A stretch of 64,000 nt of DNA from NCBI GenBank assembly GCA_029265125.1, contig JAJUJX010000003.1, positions 186,001-250,000 on the forward strand. Direction: 5' to 3'. Below the pieces are notes generated by a model. It was not told the DNA's origin. It saw only the letters and a list, made by a program, of their open reading frames with translations, and searched no databases. Both the position numbers and the translations under genes were made by a program. This DNA is from Tolumonas sp008015085 (lineage in GTDB: Bacteria > Pseudomonadota > Gammaproteobacteria > Enterobacterales > Aeromonadaceae). Positions 9,027-16,796 of the stretch are shown piece after piece (within the stretch, counting starts at the first letter, position 1; each line of letters opens with the position of its first letter).

Positions 9027-9446
9027 TTAACCTTTACCTAACCGCAACGTCTGAGTAAGCATATTCTTTGCCGTATCTGCGACTTGTACGTTAGTTTGAT
9101 AAGAACGTGATGCACTTATCATATCTGCCATCTCTTCTATCGGATTCACATTCGGCTTATAGATATAGCCATCCTGGTCTGCCATAGGATGTGACGGACT
9201 ATACTCTCGAACCAGCGGTGCCTGACTTTCTACAATGCCCTTCACCTCAACGCCCTGAGGCGCTGTTCCATCACTGAGCGCATCCTGTAACTGAGCGGCA
9301 AAAACTGGCCGTCTGGCACGGTAAGTCTCTTCCGCACTGGAACTGACGCTTTCAGCATTTGCCAGATTACTGGCTGTCGTATTCAGGCGAACAGACTGTG
9401 CATTCATCGCTGATGCAGAAACATCAAAAATCTGAAACAGACTCAT
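9027..9446 (-). CDS. flgC: Flagellar proximal rod protein FlgC
   Basis: FlgC is a proximal rod subunit. The N-terminus (IFDVSASAMNAQSVRLNTTASNLANAE) and C-terminus (NPIEEMADMISASRSYQTNVQV) match the small rod protein family, and 139 residues is the standard size. Its ATG overlaps the flgB stop codon (ATGA), so translation is coupled to flgB; AAAGGAG lies upstream within flgB. Confidence 0.97.
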   Translation of the reverse strand: MSLFQIFDVSASAMNAQSVRLNTTASNLANAESVSSSAEETYRARRPVFAAQLQDALSDGTAPQGVEVKGIVESQAPLVREYSPSHPMADQDGYIYKPNVNPIEEMADMISASRSYQTNVQVADTAKNMLTQTLRLGKG

Positions 9447-9850
9447 GCCTGATCTCCTTTGATTGCTTTCAGCAACCCATTAATTTTGCCATTCAGGAAT
9501 TCCAGCGATGTCTGATACTCCAGACTGTTCTGCATAAACACTGTCCGTTCCTGATTAATATCTACAGTATTGCCATCACCGGTATCAGCCTGAAGCGGGT
9601 TCCGGTACATCACGCCAGTATCCAGTGAACTTCCGCCTTCCAGATGCAATTGATTAGTCCGCATCAGATTAACAGAAGTCGTCTGACTACCCTGTGCCTG
9701 CGCAAGTAACGATGAGAAATCGACATCCCGTGCCTTATAGCCTGGCGTATCCGCATTCGCGATATTCTCAGCCAAGACTTCTGCACGTTGTGATCTGGCA
9801 CCAATCGTGTATTGATGGACACCGAATGCTTTATCAAATGATATGGCCAT
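9443..9850 (-). CDS. flgB: Flagellar proximal rod protein FlgB
   Basis: FlgB is the proximal rod subunit closest to the MS ring. The motif SQRAEVLAENIANADTPGYKARDVDF is the FlgB signature, and the C-terminus (NSLEYQTSLEFLNGKINGL) is typical. It has 135 residues. It starts the hook-basal-body transcript: a strong AGGAGG ribosome site lies seven bases upstream and a consensus sigma54 promoter ends about 24 bases before the ATG. The stop overlaps flgC. Confidence 0.97.
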   Translation of the reverse strand: MAISFDKAFGVHQYTIGARSQRAEVLAENIANADTPGYKARDVDFSSLLAQAQGSQTTSVNLMRTNQLHLEGGSSLDTGVMYRNPLQADTGDGNTVDINQERTVFMQNSLEYQTSLEFLNGKINGLLKAIKGDQA

Positions 9851-9873
9851 GGCACACCTCCTGTTGTATTAAC

Positions 9874-9889
9874 AGCAAAAGATGTGCCA
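9874..9889 (-). promoter_or_regulatory. Sigma54 promoter of flgB
   Basis: The minus strand reads TGGCACATCTTTTGCT, an exact match to the RpoN core TGGCAC-N5-TTGCT. Transcription would start near 9864, giving a very short leader that begins just before the AGGAGG site of flgB. In Vibrio-type hierarchies the hook-basal-body genes are RpoN and FlrC dependent; that this applies here is an inference from family knowledge. Confidence 0.88.
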
Positions 9890-9902
9890 GGTAGAGGAAG
9901 GA

Positions 9903-10730
9903 TTACTTGAGTTTGTAAATAATACCCGGATTACAGCGGATCATTTCAAAACGATCAGTCAAACCACTCAGTGATTCTGATGCACCCAGCAGCAAATACC
10001 CACCCGGATTCAGTGATGTAGCAAACTGATTCAGGATCTTAGATTTAATTTCCGGAGAAAAATAGATAAGCACATTACGGCAGAAAATCAGATCGAACTT
10101 ACCCAGCGGGGCATAATTATCCAACAGGTTGAAATGCCGGAAAGTAACCAGTTTTTTGACGCGTTCAGAGATCTTCATCTTTGCAGGATCTGAACATGAC
10201 TCAAAAAATTGACGTTTACGCTCAGTCGACAACCCACGGGCTAACGCCAGATTATCGTAGATACCCTCTTTGCATTGATTCAGCATGGATACAGATATAT
10301 CAGTCGCTGTAATTTGAACACCGCCAGACAATGTACCCGGCTTTTTATACTGATGTTCAAGAGCAGTCATGGCAATTGAATAAGGTTCCTGCCCTGATGA
10401 ACTGGCCGCAGACCAGATCTTAATGACCTTACCATTTTTCCCAAGCTCAGGAAAAAGCTTGTCACTTAACAGCTGGAATGGATAAACATCTCGAAACCAT
10501 AACGTCTCATTGGTTGTCATTGCATCAATAACCACCATCTTGAGCTCACGTTCACGGATATTCATCGATTTATTAATCAACTCCTCCAAAGAGGAGCAGC
10601 CGTGAATCCCGACTAAAGGCGACAAACGGCTTTTCACCAGATATTGCTTATTAGGGCCCAGAACAATCCCAACCTGAGCTTCTAAAAAAGCACTGAACTG
10701 TTTATACAAATCCTCAGACAATGTCTTCAT
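9903..10730 (-). CDS. cheR: Chemotaxis receptor methyltransferase CheR
   Basis: CheR transfers methyl groups from S-adenosylmethionine to glutamates of chemoreceptors, setting adaptation. The all-helical N-terminal domain (about residues 1-80) is followed by the methyltransferase fold with TTNETLWFRD, the AdoMet loop WSAASSSGQEPYS and the FDLIFCRNVLIYF strand. 275 residues is normal. It lies between cheV and flgB, a position also seen in Vibrio and Aeromonas, and follows cheV after 25 bases, so the two are probably co-transcribed. The flgB promoter lies in the 52-base gap after its stop. Confidence 0.95.
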   Translation of the reverse strand: MKTLSEDLYKQFSAFLEAQVGIVLGPNKQYLVKSRLSPLVGIHGCSSLEELINKSMNIRERELKMVVIDAMTTNETLWFRDVYPFQLLSDKLFPELGKNGKVIKIWSAASSSGQEPYSIAMTALEHQYKKPGTLSGGVQITATDISVSMLNQCKEGIYDNLALARGLSTERKRQFFESCSDPAKMKISERVKKLVTFRHFNLLDNYAPLGKFDLIFCRNVLIYFSPEIKSKILNQFATSLNPGGYLLLGASESLSGLTDRFEMIRCNPGIIYKLK

Positions 10731-10755
10731 GCAAACTTCTTCAATTTATTATTCA

Positions 10756-11667
10756 CTACATAGCATCCTGAACGGCTTTCGCCAGCTCATCAGGATGGAA
10801 TTTGGCAATAAAGTTGTCCGCTCCTACTTTCTGAACCATTGCATGGTTAAATACACCACTTAATGACGTATGCAGAATGACATGCAAGCCACGTAGCTCA
10901 GGGTTTGCCCTGATTTCTGCAGTCAAGGTGTATCCATCCATTTCAGGCATCTCAATATCTGAGATCAGAACACGGATTTGGTCAGTGATCGGCCCTTTCT
11001 TCGCCATATCCTTCAGCATATTCAGCGCATCACGACCATCTTTAGCCATAATACACTCTACGCCTATCGCATTCAGTGCTTTTTGAACCTGCTTACGGGC
11101 CACAGACGAGTCATCAGCCACCATCACGATAGAACCACGAGTATGGTGTTCCTCACTCGATGCGACCACATCGGCACTGACATCCGTGTTAACCGGAGAA
11201 ATTTCATCCAGAATTTTTTCAACATCAAGGATCTCAATCAGTTCCCCATCAATCTCCGTAACGGCTGTCATGTAGTTATACCGGCCAGCCCCTTTCGGCG
11301 GAGGAAGAATTGACTCCCAGTTCATATTGATAATGCGTTCAACGTTTCCGACCAGGAATCCCTGAACCGAACGGTTGTACTCAGCAATAATAATGAATGC
11401 CTGATCTAAATCCTGAACAGGTCTCCCGCCGGTGGCCATACTTAAATCAATGACAGAAATAGTCTGACCACGGATATGAGCTACCCCGCGGACAAAAGGA
11501 TGTAACTTAGGCATTGCTGTCAGCTTAGGACATTGCAGGACTTCACGTACTTTAAATACGTTGATACCAAAACGCTGCCGACCATTCAGTCTGAAAAGTA
11601 ACAACTCCAGTCTGTTTTGCCCCACCAACTGAGTGAGCTGGTTCACTGAATCCAAAATACTTGCCAT
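10756..11667 (-). CDS. cheV: Chemotaxis coupling/response protein CheV
   Basis: CheV combines a CheW-like coupling domain (about residues 20-160; FRLNGRQRFGINVFKVREVL, HIRGQTISVIDL) with a C-terminal receiver domain (about 175-300) whose phospho-acceptor Asp is in RVLISDIEMPEMDG. It links chemoreceptors to CheA and tunes signalling by its phosphorylation. I place the start at the ATG at 11667, which has GGAG six bases upstream; an upstream in-frame GTG would include that ribosome site. It is divergent from flgA and heads a likely cheV-cheR transcript. Confidence 0.95.
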   Translation of the reverse strand: MASILDSVNQLTQLVGQNRLELLLFRLNGRQRFGINVFKVREVLQCPKLTAMPKLHPFVRGVAHIRGQTISVIDLSMATGGRPVQDLDQAFIIIAEYNRSVQGFLVGNVERIINMNWESILPPPKGAGRYNYMTAVTEIDGELIEILDVEKILDEISPVNTDVSADVVASSEEHHTRGSIVMVADDSSVARKQVQKALNAIGVECIMAKDGRDALNMLKDMAKKGPITDQIRVLISDIEMPEMDGYTLTAEIRANPELRGLHVILHTSLSGVFNHAMVQKVGADNFIAKFHPDELAKAVQDAM

Positions 11668-11690
11668 ATCCTTCTCCACTCACCATGTAT

Positions 11691-11706
11691 TGGCACTATA
11701 CATGCA
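11691..11706 (+). promoter_or_regulatory. Sigma54-type promoter before flgA
   Basis: The plus strand reads TGGCACTATACATGCA, with GG and GC ten bases apart, a perfect -24 TGGCAC and a -12 ATGCA one base off TTGCA. It points towards flgA, with a leader of about 115 bases if the start at 11832 is right. It lies in the cheV/flgA divergent gap. Confidence 0.65.
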
Positions 11707-11831
11707 TATATCCATGTACTGTCTGCTTTATGACTGTGCATCTAAACTATAGCAATTCAGCACGAAACTAACTGAATGTATTGCTTAATATCTTTATGAT
11801 GCCATTTTGGTATATCGGCAAGAAGATAGAA

Positions 11832-12515
11832 ATGCTTAAACTCATTATATTGATATGTCTCTCAATACTACTGCCTTACTCTGTTATGGCAAATGAAACT
11901 GTGGACGATATTCAGCAACAAATCAGCGATTACGTGCTCAGCCAGATCCAGGTTGACCCATCCGATAAAGTTGAGGTGCTCCCTAACTCTATCGATCAAC
12001 GACTCAATCTGAAACCTTGTCAGCAACCTCTGGTTTTAAGTATCGCAGGAAACGGAGAAATCCGCCGTAGCACCACAGTCACAACAATCTGCCCCGATCA
12101 GCCTGGCTGGCGCATATTTGTTCCAGTAAAAATCCGCATACAAAAACCAGTCGTGGCGGCAGCAGCACCAATCGCTAAAGGTTCATTGTTAACAGCCGAT
12201 AATATGACCGTCACCTACATTGATAGCTTTATGCAGAGCGGTGACATGACAACTGATATGACTCAATTAATTGGTGCCCGAAGCAAACGGGATTTGAAAA
12301 ACAATCAGCCAATTCGTCAGACACAAATCTGTGTCGTATGCAGAGATGATACTGTTGAGATCATTGCATCCAAAGGTGGAATGGAGATCAAAACAAACGG
12401 GAGAGCCTTACAGGATGGCGCATTAAATGACACCATCCGGGTGCAAAATATCCGTTCACAGCGTATTATTTCAGCAGTAGTCAGCGGTGTAGGCAAAGTA
12501 AATGTGGATATGTGA
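11832..12515 (+). CDS. flgA: P-ring assembly chaperone FlgA
   Basis: FlgA is a periplasmic chaperone needed to assemble the FlgI P ring. From the ATG at 11832 the protein begins with a Sec signal peptide (MLKLIILICLSILLPYSVMA, cleavage before NET). The C-terminal SAF-like domains contain PVVAAAAPIAKGSLLTADNM and SKRDLKNNQPIR, the usual family motifs. A frame extension reaches 11781 but adds a basic, poorly placed leader in front of the signal peptide, so I prefer the later start. It is divergent from cheV and upstream of flgM. Confidence 0.9.
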   Translation: MLKLIILICLSILLPYSVMANETVDDIQQQISDYVLSQIQVDPSDKVEVLPNSIDQRLNLKPCQQPLVLSIAGNGEIRRSTTVTTICPDQPGWRIFVPVKIRIQKPVVAAAAPIAKGSLLTADNMTVTYIDSFMQSGDMTTDMTQLIGARSKRDLKNNQPIRQTQICVVCRDDTVEIIASKGGMEIKTNGRALQDGALNDTIRVQNIRSQRIISAVVSGVGKVNVDM

Positions 12516-12533
12516 TTTTTTCACTTTTTTGCC

Positions 12534-12560
12534 TAAAGTTTTCTGAGGTACGACCGATAA
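12534..12560 (+). promoter_or_regulatory. Sigma28 (FliA) promoter of flgM
   Basis: TAAAGTTT (12534-12541), an 11-base spacer, then ACCGATAA (12553-12560): 15 of 16 positions match the FliA consensus TAAAGTTT-N11-GCCGATAA. The start would be near 12567, about 28 bases before the flgM ATG. This lets flgM-flgN be boosted after hook completion, as known in other bacteria. Confidence 0.88.
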
Positions 12561-12594
12561 ACAGTTATACGGATCCAATTGCGGGTAAAACAAA

Positions 12595-12921
12595 ATGGCA
12601 ATTAACAATATAAACAATGGGCTGAACGGCTTAACCAATAAAACCACCAGCACAAAAACAAGTAAACAGGATGCCGCTAACGAATCTGGTCGCTCATCAG
12701 CCAGTCAGGGTAGTGTTGCCAAAGACACGGTTAGTCTGACGGATCAGGCGCTTTCCCTTGGCAGTCTGCAGCAGAAAATTATGGATGCTCCCGTCACTGA
12801 TGAAAATAAAGTGGCTACCATTAAGGCGGCAATCGAACGCGGTGATTACAAAATCAACAGTGAACGTGTAGCTAGTAAAATGTTAGCTCAAGAAAATACA
12901 CTTTTTGGTGATAGTGAATGA
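12595..12921 (+). CDS. flgM: Anti-sigma28 factor FlgM
   Basis: FlgM binds FliA (sigma28) and holds late flagellar genes off until the hook is complete and FlgM is exported. The 108-residue protein is of the expected size, has a disordered Ser/Thr/Lys-rich N-terminal half and the FliA-binding C-terminal half (VATIKAAIERGDYKINSERVASKML). It has its own sigma28 promoter and its stop overlaps the flgN start (ATGA). Confidence 0.94.
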   Translation: MAINNINNGLNGLTNKTTSTKTSKQDAANESGRSSASQGSVAKDTVSLTDQALSLGSLQQKIMDAPVTDENKVATIKAAIERGDYKINSERVASKMLAQENTLFGDSE

Positions 12922-13322
12922 TTGACACCGGGTTGTTGCAGCAACAACAAAACTTACTACTAGCGCTACAGGATGTGCTGGAGCGGGAATTTGTTGCGCT
13001 GAAACACCGGAATGTCATTGAGCTTGCACCACTGGCAAATAGTAAAACCAAATTACTGAGTCAACTGACACAATTGGACGAGCAGGTTCAACAAAGTGTG
13101 ACGCCGGCTGAGTATCAACTCTGGCGCAAAGATTTGCACAGCCATCTGCTGGCTTGCCGCGATAAAAACGAAGTTAACGGCAAATTGATAGAAATGAACT
13201 TAATAGCCAGCCGCAAACTTGGCAGCATTCTGGCTAAAGCACGAGATAACGACGCTGTTACCTATAACGATCATGGCTTGACCCAGCCTCGTTCTTCGTT
13301 ACCTCTTGGAATCAAAGCGTAA
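12918..13322 (+). CDS. flgN: Flagellar export chaperone FlgN
   Basis: FlgN is the cytoplasmic chaperone for FlgK and FlgL. The 134-residue protein is Leu/Gln-rich and mostly helical, with LLQQQQNLLLALQDVLEREFVALKHRN at the N-terminus (first 20 residues diagnostic) and NEVNGKLIEMNLIASRKLGSIL near the C-terminus. It overlaps flgM by four bases. The product would act on the flgK and flgL proteins encoded at the left end of this window. Confidence 0.9.
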   Translation: MIDTGLLQQQQNLLLALQDVLEREFVALKHRNVIELAPLANSKTKLLSQLTQLDEQVQQSVTPAEYQLWRKDLHSHLLACRDKNEVNGKLIEMNLIASRKLGSILAKARDNDAVTYNDHGLTQPRSSLPLGIKA

Positions 13323-13405
13323 TAAATCTCCCCTGTATCGTATCCCCTGCCTGCTTTCTTTGATTCTGAACGAACGACCAATCTATCAGACAAATGCAAA
13401 TACAA

Positions 13406-13431
13406 AAACGCACTGCCAAAGCAGTGCGTTT
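13406..13431. terminator. Bidirectional terminator between flgN and asd
   Basis: Perfect 11-base stem AAACGCACTGC (13406-13416) / GCAGTGCGTTT (13421-13431) with loop CAAA. It lies between the convergent flgN and asd genes and has A-rich and T-rich edges suitable for both strands. Confidence 0.8.
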
Positions 13432-13460
13432 AAGCGTATTTAGTGGAAGAGGCTAACCTA

Positions 13461-14579
13461 TTATGCTTTTGCCAGCAGGATATTCAGCATACGGCGCAGA
13501 GGCTCAGCAGCCCCCCATAATAATTGGTCGCCAACAGAGAATGCAGACAGGAAATCTTGTCCCATATTCATCTTACGCAGACGCCCAACCGGAACATTCA
13601 ATGTACCGGTTACAGCAGCTGGAGTCAGTTCTTTAACTGTCACCGCACGATCATTTTCAACAACACGAACCCAGTCGTTGTGAGCAGCCAGCATCTGATG
13701 AATATCAGCCAGCGGTACATCTTTTTTCAGTTTGATAGTAAATGACTGACTGTGGCAACGCAGTGCACCAATACGCACACAGTTCCCATCCACAGGAATA
13801 CCGGCGGTAGGCAGACCTAAAATCTTGTTAGTTTCCGCCATGCCTTTCCACTCTTCTTTGCTTTGTCCGTTTGGCAGCGCAACGTCAATCCACGGGATCA
13901 AGCTACCCGCCAGCGGCGCACCAAACTGAGAGGTTGGGAATGCATCGTCACGCATCGCTGCGGTAACTTTACGTTCAATATCCAGAATCGCCGACGCGGG
14001 ATCTGCCAGCTCAGCTGCAACCACATCACGCAAAGACCCCATCTGTTGCAGCAATTCGCGCATATGGCGGGCACCAGCACCAGAGGCAGCCTGGTAAGTA
14101 GAAGATGAAACCCACTCAACCAAATTATTCGCGAACAAACCACCCAGCCCCATCAGCATCAGGCTGACAGTACAGTTACCACCAACATAGGTCTTAATCC
14201 CTTTGTTCAGTGCATTGTCAATTACATGACCATTCACAGGATCCAGAATGATAATGGCATTATCTTCCATACGCAGCGTAGAGGCAGCGTCAATCCAGTA
14301 ACCAGCCCAGCCTGAAGCCATCAATTTCGGATAAACTTCTTTTGTATAATCACCACCCTGACAGGTGATAATGATATCCATAGCTTTCAGAGCATCGATA
14401 TTGAAAGCGTCTTCCAGAACACCAGCTGGCTTACCAGCAAACTCAGGTGCCTTCTGACCTGCTTGTGACGTTGTAAAAAATACTGGATCGATCTTGTCGA
14501 AATCTTTCTCTTCGATCATCCGGCTCATTAATACTGAGCCAACCATGCCACGCCAACCGATAAGTCCTACTTTTTTCAT
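13461..14579 (-). CDS. asd: Aspartate-semialdehyde dehydrogenase
   Basis: Asd reduces aspartyl phosphate to aspartate semialdehyde, the branch point for lysine, diaminopimelate, threonine and methionine. The protein has the Rossmann start VGLIGWRGMVGSVLM, the catalytic Cys in YVGGNCTVSLM (about residue 136), and the conserved QAASGAGARHMREL and LRCHSQSF stretches. Its 372 residues fit the gammaproteobacterial enzyme. The ATG is preceded by an AGGAAAGGA site. It is a single-gene unit, convergent with flgN and divergent from ycaO. Confidence 0.97.
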   Translation of the reverse strand: MKKVGLIGWRGMVGSVLMSRMIEEKDFDKIDPVFFTTSQAGQKAPEFAGKPAGVLEDAFNIDALKAMDIIITCQGGDYTKEVYPKLMASGWAGYWIDAASTLRMEDNAIIILDPVNGHVIDNALNKGIKTYVGGNCTVSLMLMGLGGLFANNLVEWVSSSTYQAASGAGARHMRELLQQMGSLRDVVAAELADPASAILDIERKVTAAMRDDAFPTSQFGAPLAGSLIPWIDVALPNGQSKEEWKGMAETNKILGLPTAGIPVDGNCVRIGALRCHSQSFTIKLKKDVPLADIHQMLAAHNDWVRVVENDRAVTVKELTPAAVTGTLNVPVGRLRKMNMGQDFLSAFSVGDQLLWGAAEPLRRMLNILLAKA

Positions 14580-14629
14580 TTCCTTTCCTGCTATGGATTA
14601 CGCTTAATTGGTAGTTTCACAATACGGAT

Positions 14630-14641
14630 GCAGCGCGCTGC
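14630..14641. repeat. 12-base palindrome in the asd/ycaO gap
   Basis: GCAGCGCGCTGC is a perfect 12-base palindrome 50 bases upstream of asd. Its role is unknown; it could be an operator or chance. Confidence 0.4.
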
Positions 14642-14704
14642 TGCAAGCATTTTTATCAAAAATTTTTCACCATACAGAGAAATGGCCATAAACCAGCGAT
14701 AAGA

Positions 14705-14764
14705 GTGACATCCCCCTGATTGCAGCTTATGATCTGCGCTTGTGTTTTAACATTTTATCAACAC
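14705..14764 (+). promoter_or_regulatory. ycaO promoter and downstream dyad
   Basis: GTGACA (14705-14710), a 17-base spacer and TATGAT (14728-14733) form a good sigma70 promoter with a start near 14740. Right after it comes GTGTT (14742-14746) and AACAC (14760-14764), a dyad that closely resembles one at the same distance from the ackA -10 element. Confidence 0.6.
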
Positions 14765-14777
14765 TTGGAATCCCTAC

Positions 14778-16535
14778 ATGCAAACTTTCATTCCTGGTAA
14801 AGATGCCGCCCTGGAAGATTCGATCTCTCGCTTCCAGAACAAACTACAGGCTCTGGGTTTTAATATAGAGGAGGCCTCATGGCTGAATCCTGTTCCTAAC
14901 GTCTGGTCTGTTCATATCAGGGATAAAGACTGCCCACTGTGCTTCACTAACGGAAAAGGTGCTACGAAAAAAGCAGCGCTTGCATCTGCACTAGGTGAGT
15001 ATTTTGAACGCCTCTCCACTAATTATTTTTTTGCTGACTTCTACCTCGGCGAAGAAATTGCGAATGGACCGTTTGTTCATTACCCAAATGAAAAATGGTT
15101 CCCAGTACCGGAAGATGGTTCAATGCCTGAAGGGTTACTCGATGACTTTACTCTGGAATATTATGATCCTGAGAATGAACTGACAGCTGACATGCTAATC
15201 GACCTGCAATCAGGCAACGAAGCCCGTGGGATCTGCGCCCTGCCCTTTGTGCGTCAAGACAACCAGCAAACTGTCTATATTCCAATGAATATCATCGGCA
15301 ACCTTTATGTGTCGAACGGTATGAGTGCAGGTAATACCGTCACCGAAGCCAGAACGCAGGCACTGTCTGAAGTATTTGAGCGGTATGTGAAAAATAAAAT
15401 CATCCGGGAAGCTATCAGCCTGCCACCTATTCCAGAGGAAGTAATTAACCGTTTTCCGAAAATCAAAGAGGCGATTACCACCCTGGAAGATGAAGGATTC
15501 CCGATCCTGTGCTATGACGCTTCATTAGGCGGTCAATTCCCGGTGATCTGCGTTGTACTGTTTAATCCACAGAATAGCACTTGCTTTGCATCATTCGGCG
15601 CCCATCCGCAATTTGAAGTTGCATTTGAGCGTACCGTAACCGAACTGCTCCAAGGTCGCGGCTTAAAAGATCTCGATGTTTTCGCTCCACCTTCGTTTAA
15701 TAATGATGAAGTTGCAGATCAGCATAATCTGGAAACGCACTTTATTGACTCATCAGGACTGATCAGCTGGGATTTGTTTAAAGACGAAACCGATTATGAA
15801 TTTGCTGACTGGGATTTTTCCGGCACTACCGAGGCTGAATTTAACGGTCTGCTCGCTATCTTCGATTCATTAGAGCAACCAGTATATATTGCAGATTACG
15901 AACACCTCGGTGTCTATGCCTGCCGTATCCTGGTTCCGGGAATGTCAGATATCTATCCAGCTGAAGATCTGCTGTATGCAAACAATAATATGGGCAGCCA
16001 CCTGAGAGACGTGATCCTTAGTCTTCCTGCCACTAACTGGGAGCAAGAAGATTACCTGGCCTTGTTTGACCAACTGGATGAAGAAGGCTTTGACGATCAA
16101 ACTCGCGTACGCGAGTTATTAGGTATTGCCGCAGACAAAAATACAGGATGGCATACTCTGCGGATCGGAGAGCTGAAGTGTATGTTGGCACTGGCCGCAG
16201 GGGAATTAGAACTAGCACAGGAATGGGCTGGCTGGACACAGAATTTCAATAGTTCAGTATTGTCTGAAGAACGGGCCCTGTTTTTCCGTTGTCTGAATGC
16301 CAGTCTTGAGTTGTTTCTTGATGACCAGCGAGATGCGAATCAATACCGCAATGCTTTCATTCGGATGTTTGGAGAAGAAATGGTCACACACGTCTGGAAT
16401 CATGTTGCAGGTGAGGAACACTTCTTCGGATTACAAGTTGCTGATTCCACGTTGCAAACTTTCAAAAACCATCAAAAACTTCTGCAGGCTTATGCCAAAT
16501 TACAAAAGGCTAAAAATGTATTTTATACACTATAA
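14778..16535 (+). CDS. ycaO: YcaO, ribosomal protein S12 methylthiolation accessory factor
   Basis: In E. coli YcaO assists RimO in beta-methylthiolation of S12 Asp89; the family catalyses ATP-dependent backbone activation. The 585-residue length matches E. coli YcaO. The YcaO domain occupies about residues 50-390 (NGKGATKKAALASALGEYFERLS, SAGNTVTEARTQALSEVFERYVKN, each containing the conserved ExxER-type ATP/Mg ligands). The C-terminal third is a helical repeat-like extension typical of the non-peptide-modifying clade. Its place directly before focA-pflB is shared with enterobacteria. No precursor peptide or partner cyclodehydratase gene is nearby, so a RiPP role is unlikely. Confidence 0.93.
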   Translation: MQTFIPGKDAALEDSISRFQNKLQALGFNIEEASWLNPVPNVWSVHIRDKDCPLCFTNGKGATKKAALASALGEYFERLSTNYFFADFYLGEEIANGPFVHYPNEKWFPVPEDGSMPEGLLDDFTLEYYDPENELTADMLIDLQSGNEARGICALPFVRQDNQQTVYIPMNIIGNLYVSNGMSAGNTVTEARTQALSEVFERYVKNKIIREAISLPPIPEEVINRFPKIKEAITTLEDEGFPILCYDASLGGQFPVICVVLFNPQNSTCFASFGAHPQFEVAFERTVTELLQGRGLKDLDVFAPPSFNNDEVADQHNLETHFIDSSGLISWDLFKDETDYEFADWDFSGTTEAEFNGLLAIFDSLEQPVYIADYEHLGVYACRILVPGMSDIYPAEDLLYANNNMGSHLRDVILSLPATNWEQEDYLALFDQLDEEGFDDQTRVRELLGIAADKNTGWHTLRIGELKCMLALAAGELELAQEWAGWTQNFNSSVLSEERALFFRCLNASLELFLDDQRDANQYRNAFIRMFGEEMVTHVWNHVAGEEHFFGLQVADSTLQTFKNHQKLLQAYAKLQKAKNVFYTL

Positions 16536-16583
16536 TTTACGAACAAACTTAAATTAACTATTTGATTTAATTAATCATTAAAT

Positions 16584-16618
16584 GCATAAAGGGGTGGAAT
16601 AATTCCACCTCCTTATGC
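16584..16618. repeat. Long near-perfect palindrome after ycaO
   Basis: A 35-base sequence folds into about 16 pairs with one mismatch and one wobble (arms begin GCATAAAGGGGTGGAA and end TTCCACCTCCTTATGC) around a TAA loop. It lies 48 bases after the ycaO stop. There is no T run on the plus strand, so it is not a standard terminator; it could shield the 3' end of ycaO or bind protein upstream of focA. Confidence 0.7.
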
Positions 16619-16688
16619 TAACAGTCAGCCGTATTTCATCTGAAAGTAAAGAAGCTGCATAAATTACAATCAATACGCCTAGAATTAA

Positions 16689-16705
16689 ATGTAATAAAAT
16701 TACAT
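16689..16705. promoter_or_regulatory. 17-base dyad upstream of the FNR site
   Basis: ATGTAAT-AAA-ATTACAT is a perfect 7-base inverted repeat with a 3-base spacer. It lies 15 bases upstream of the FNR site of focA and may be an operator for another regulator. It does not match NarL, ArcA or CRP consensus clearly. Confidence 0.4.
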
Positions 16706-16720
16706 GATGACTGGCGAGAT

Positions 16721-16762
16721 TTGATCTAGAGCAATTTTGCAGTATTTTTTTGTTGCTATCAT
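16721..16762 (+). promoter_or_regulatory. FNR-activated focA-pflB promoter
   Basis: TTGATCTAGAGCAA (16721-16734) matches the FNR consensus TTGAT-N4-ATCAA at nine of ten positions. A -10 element TATCAT at 16757-16762 predicts a start near 16769, which puts the FNR centre at -41.5, the class II position. This supports anaerobic induction of focA-pflB, as known in E. coli. Confidence 0.7.
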
Positions 16763-16796
16763 TACGCCAGTAATCTGACTTACAGGTGTAATTTCC

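Noticed and set aside
14778..16535. ycaO as part of a modified-peptide (RiPP) cluster
   Set aside because: No precursor peptide, partner cyclodehydratase or dehydrogenase nearby; length and focA-pflB context match the S12-related YcaO clade.
16562..16577. Second FNR-like site TTGAT...AATCA after ycaO
   Set aside because: The half sites have the wrong spacing and the second half is incomplete.
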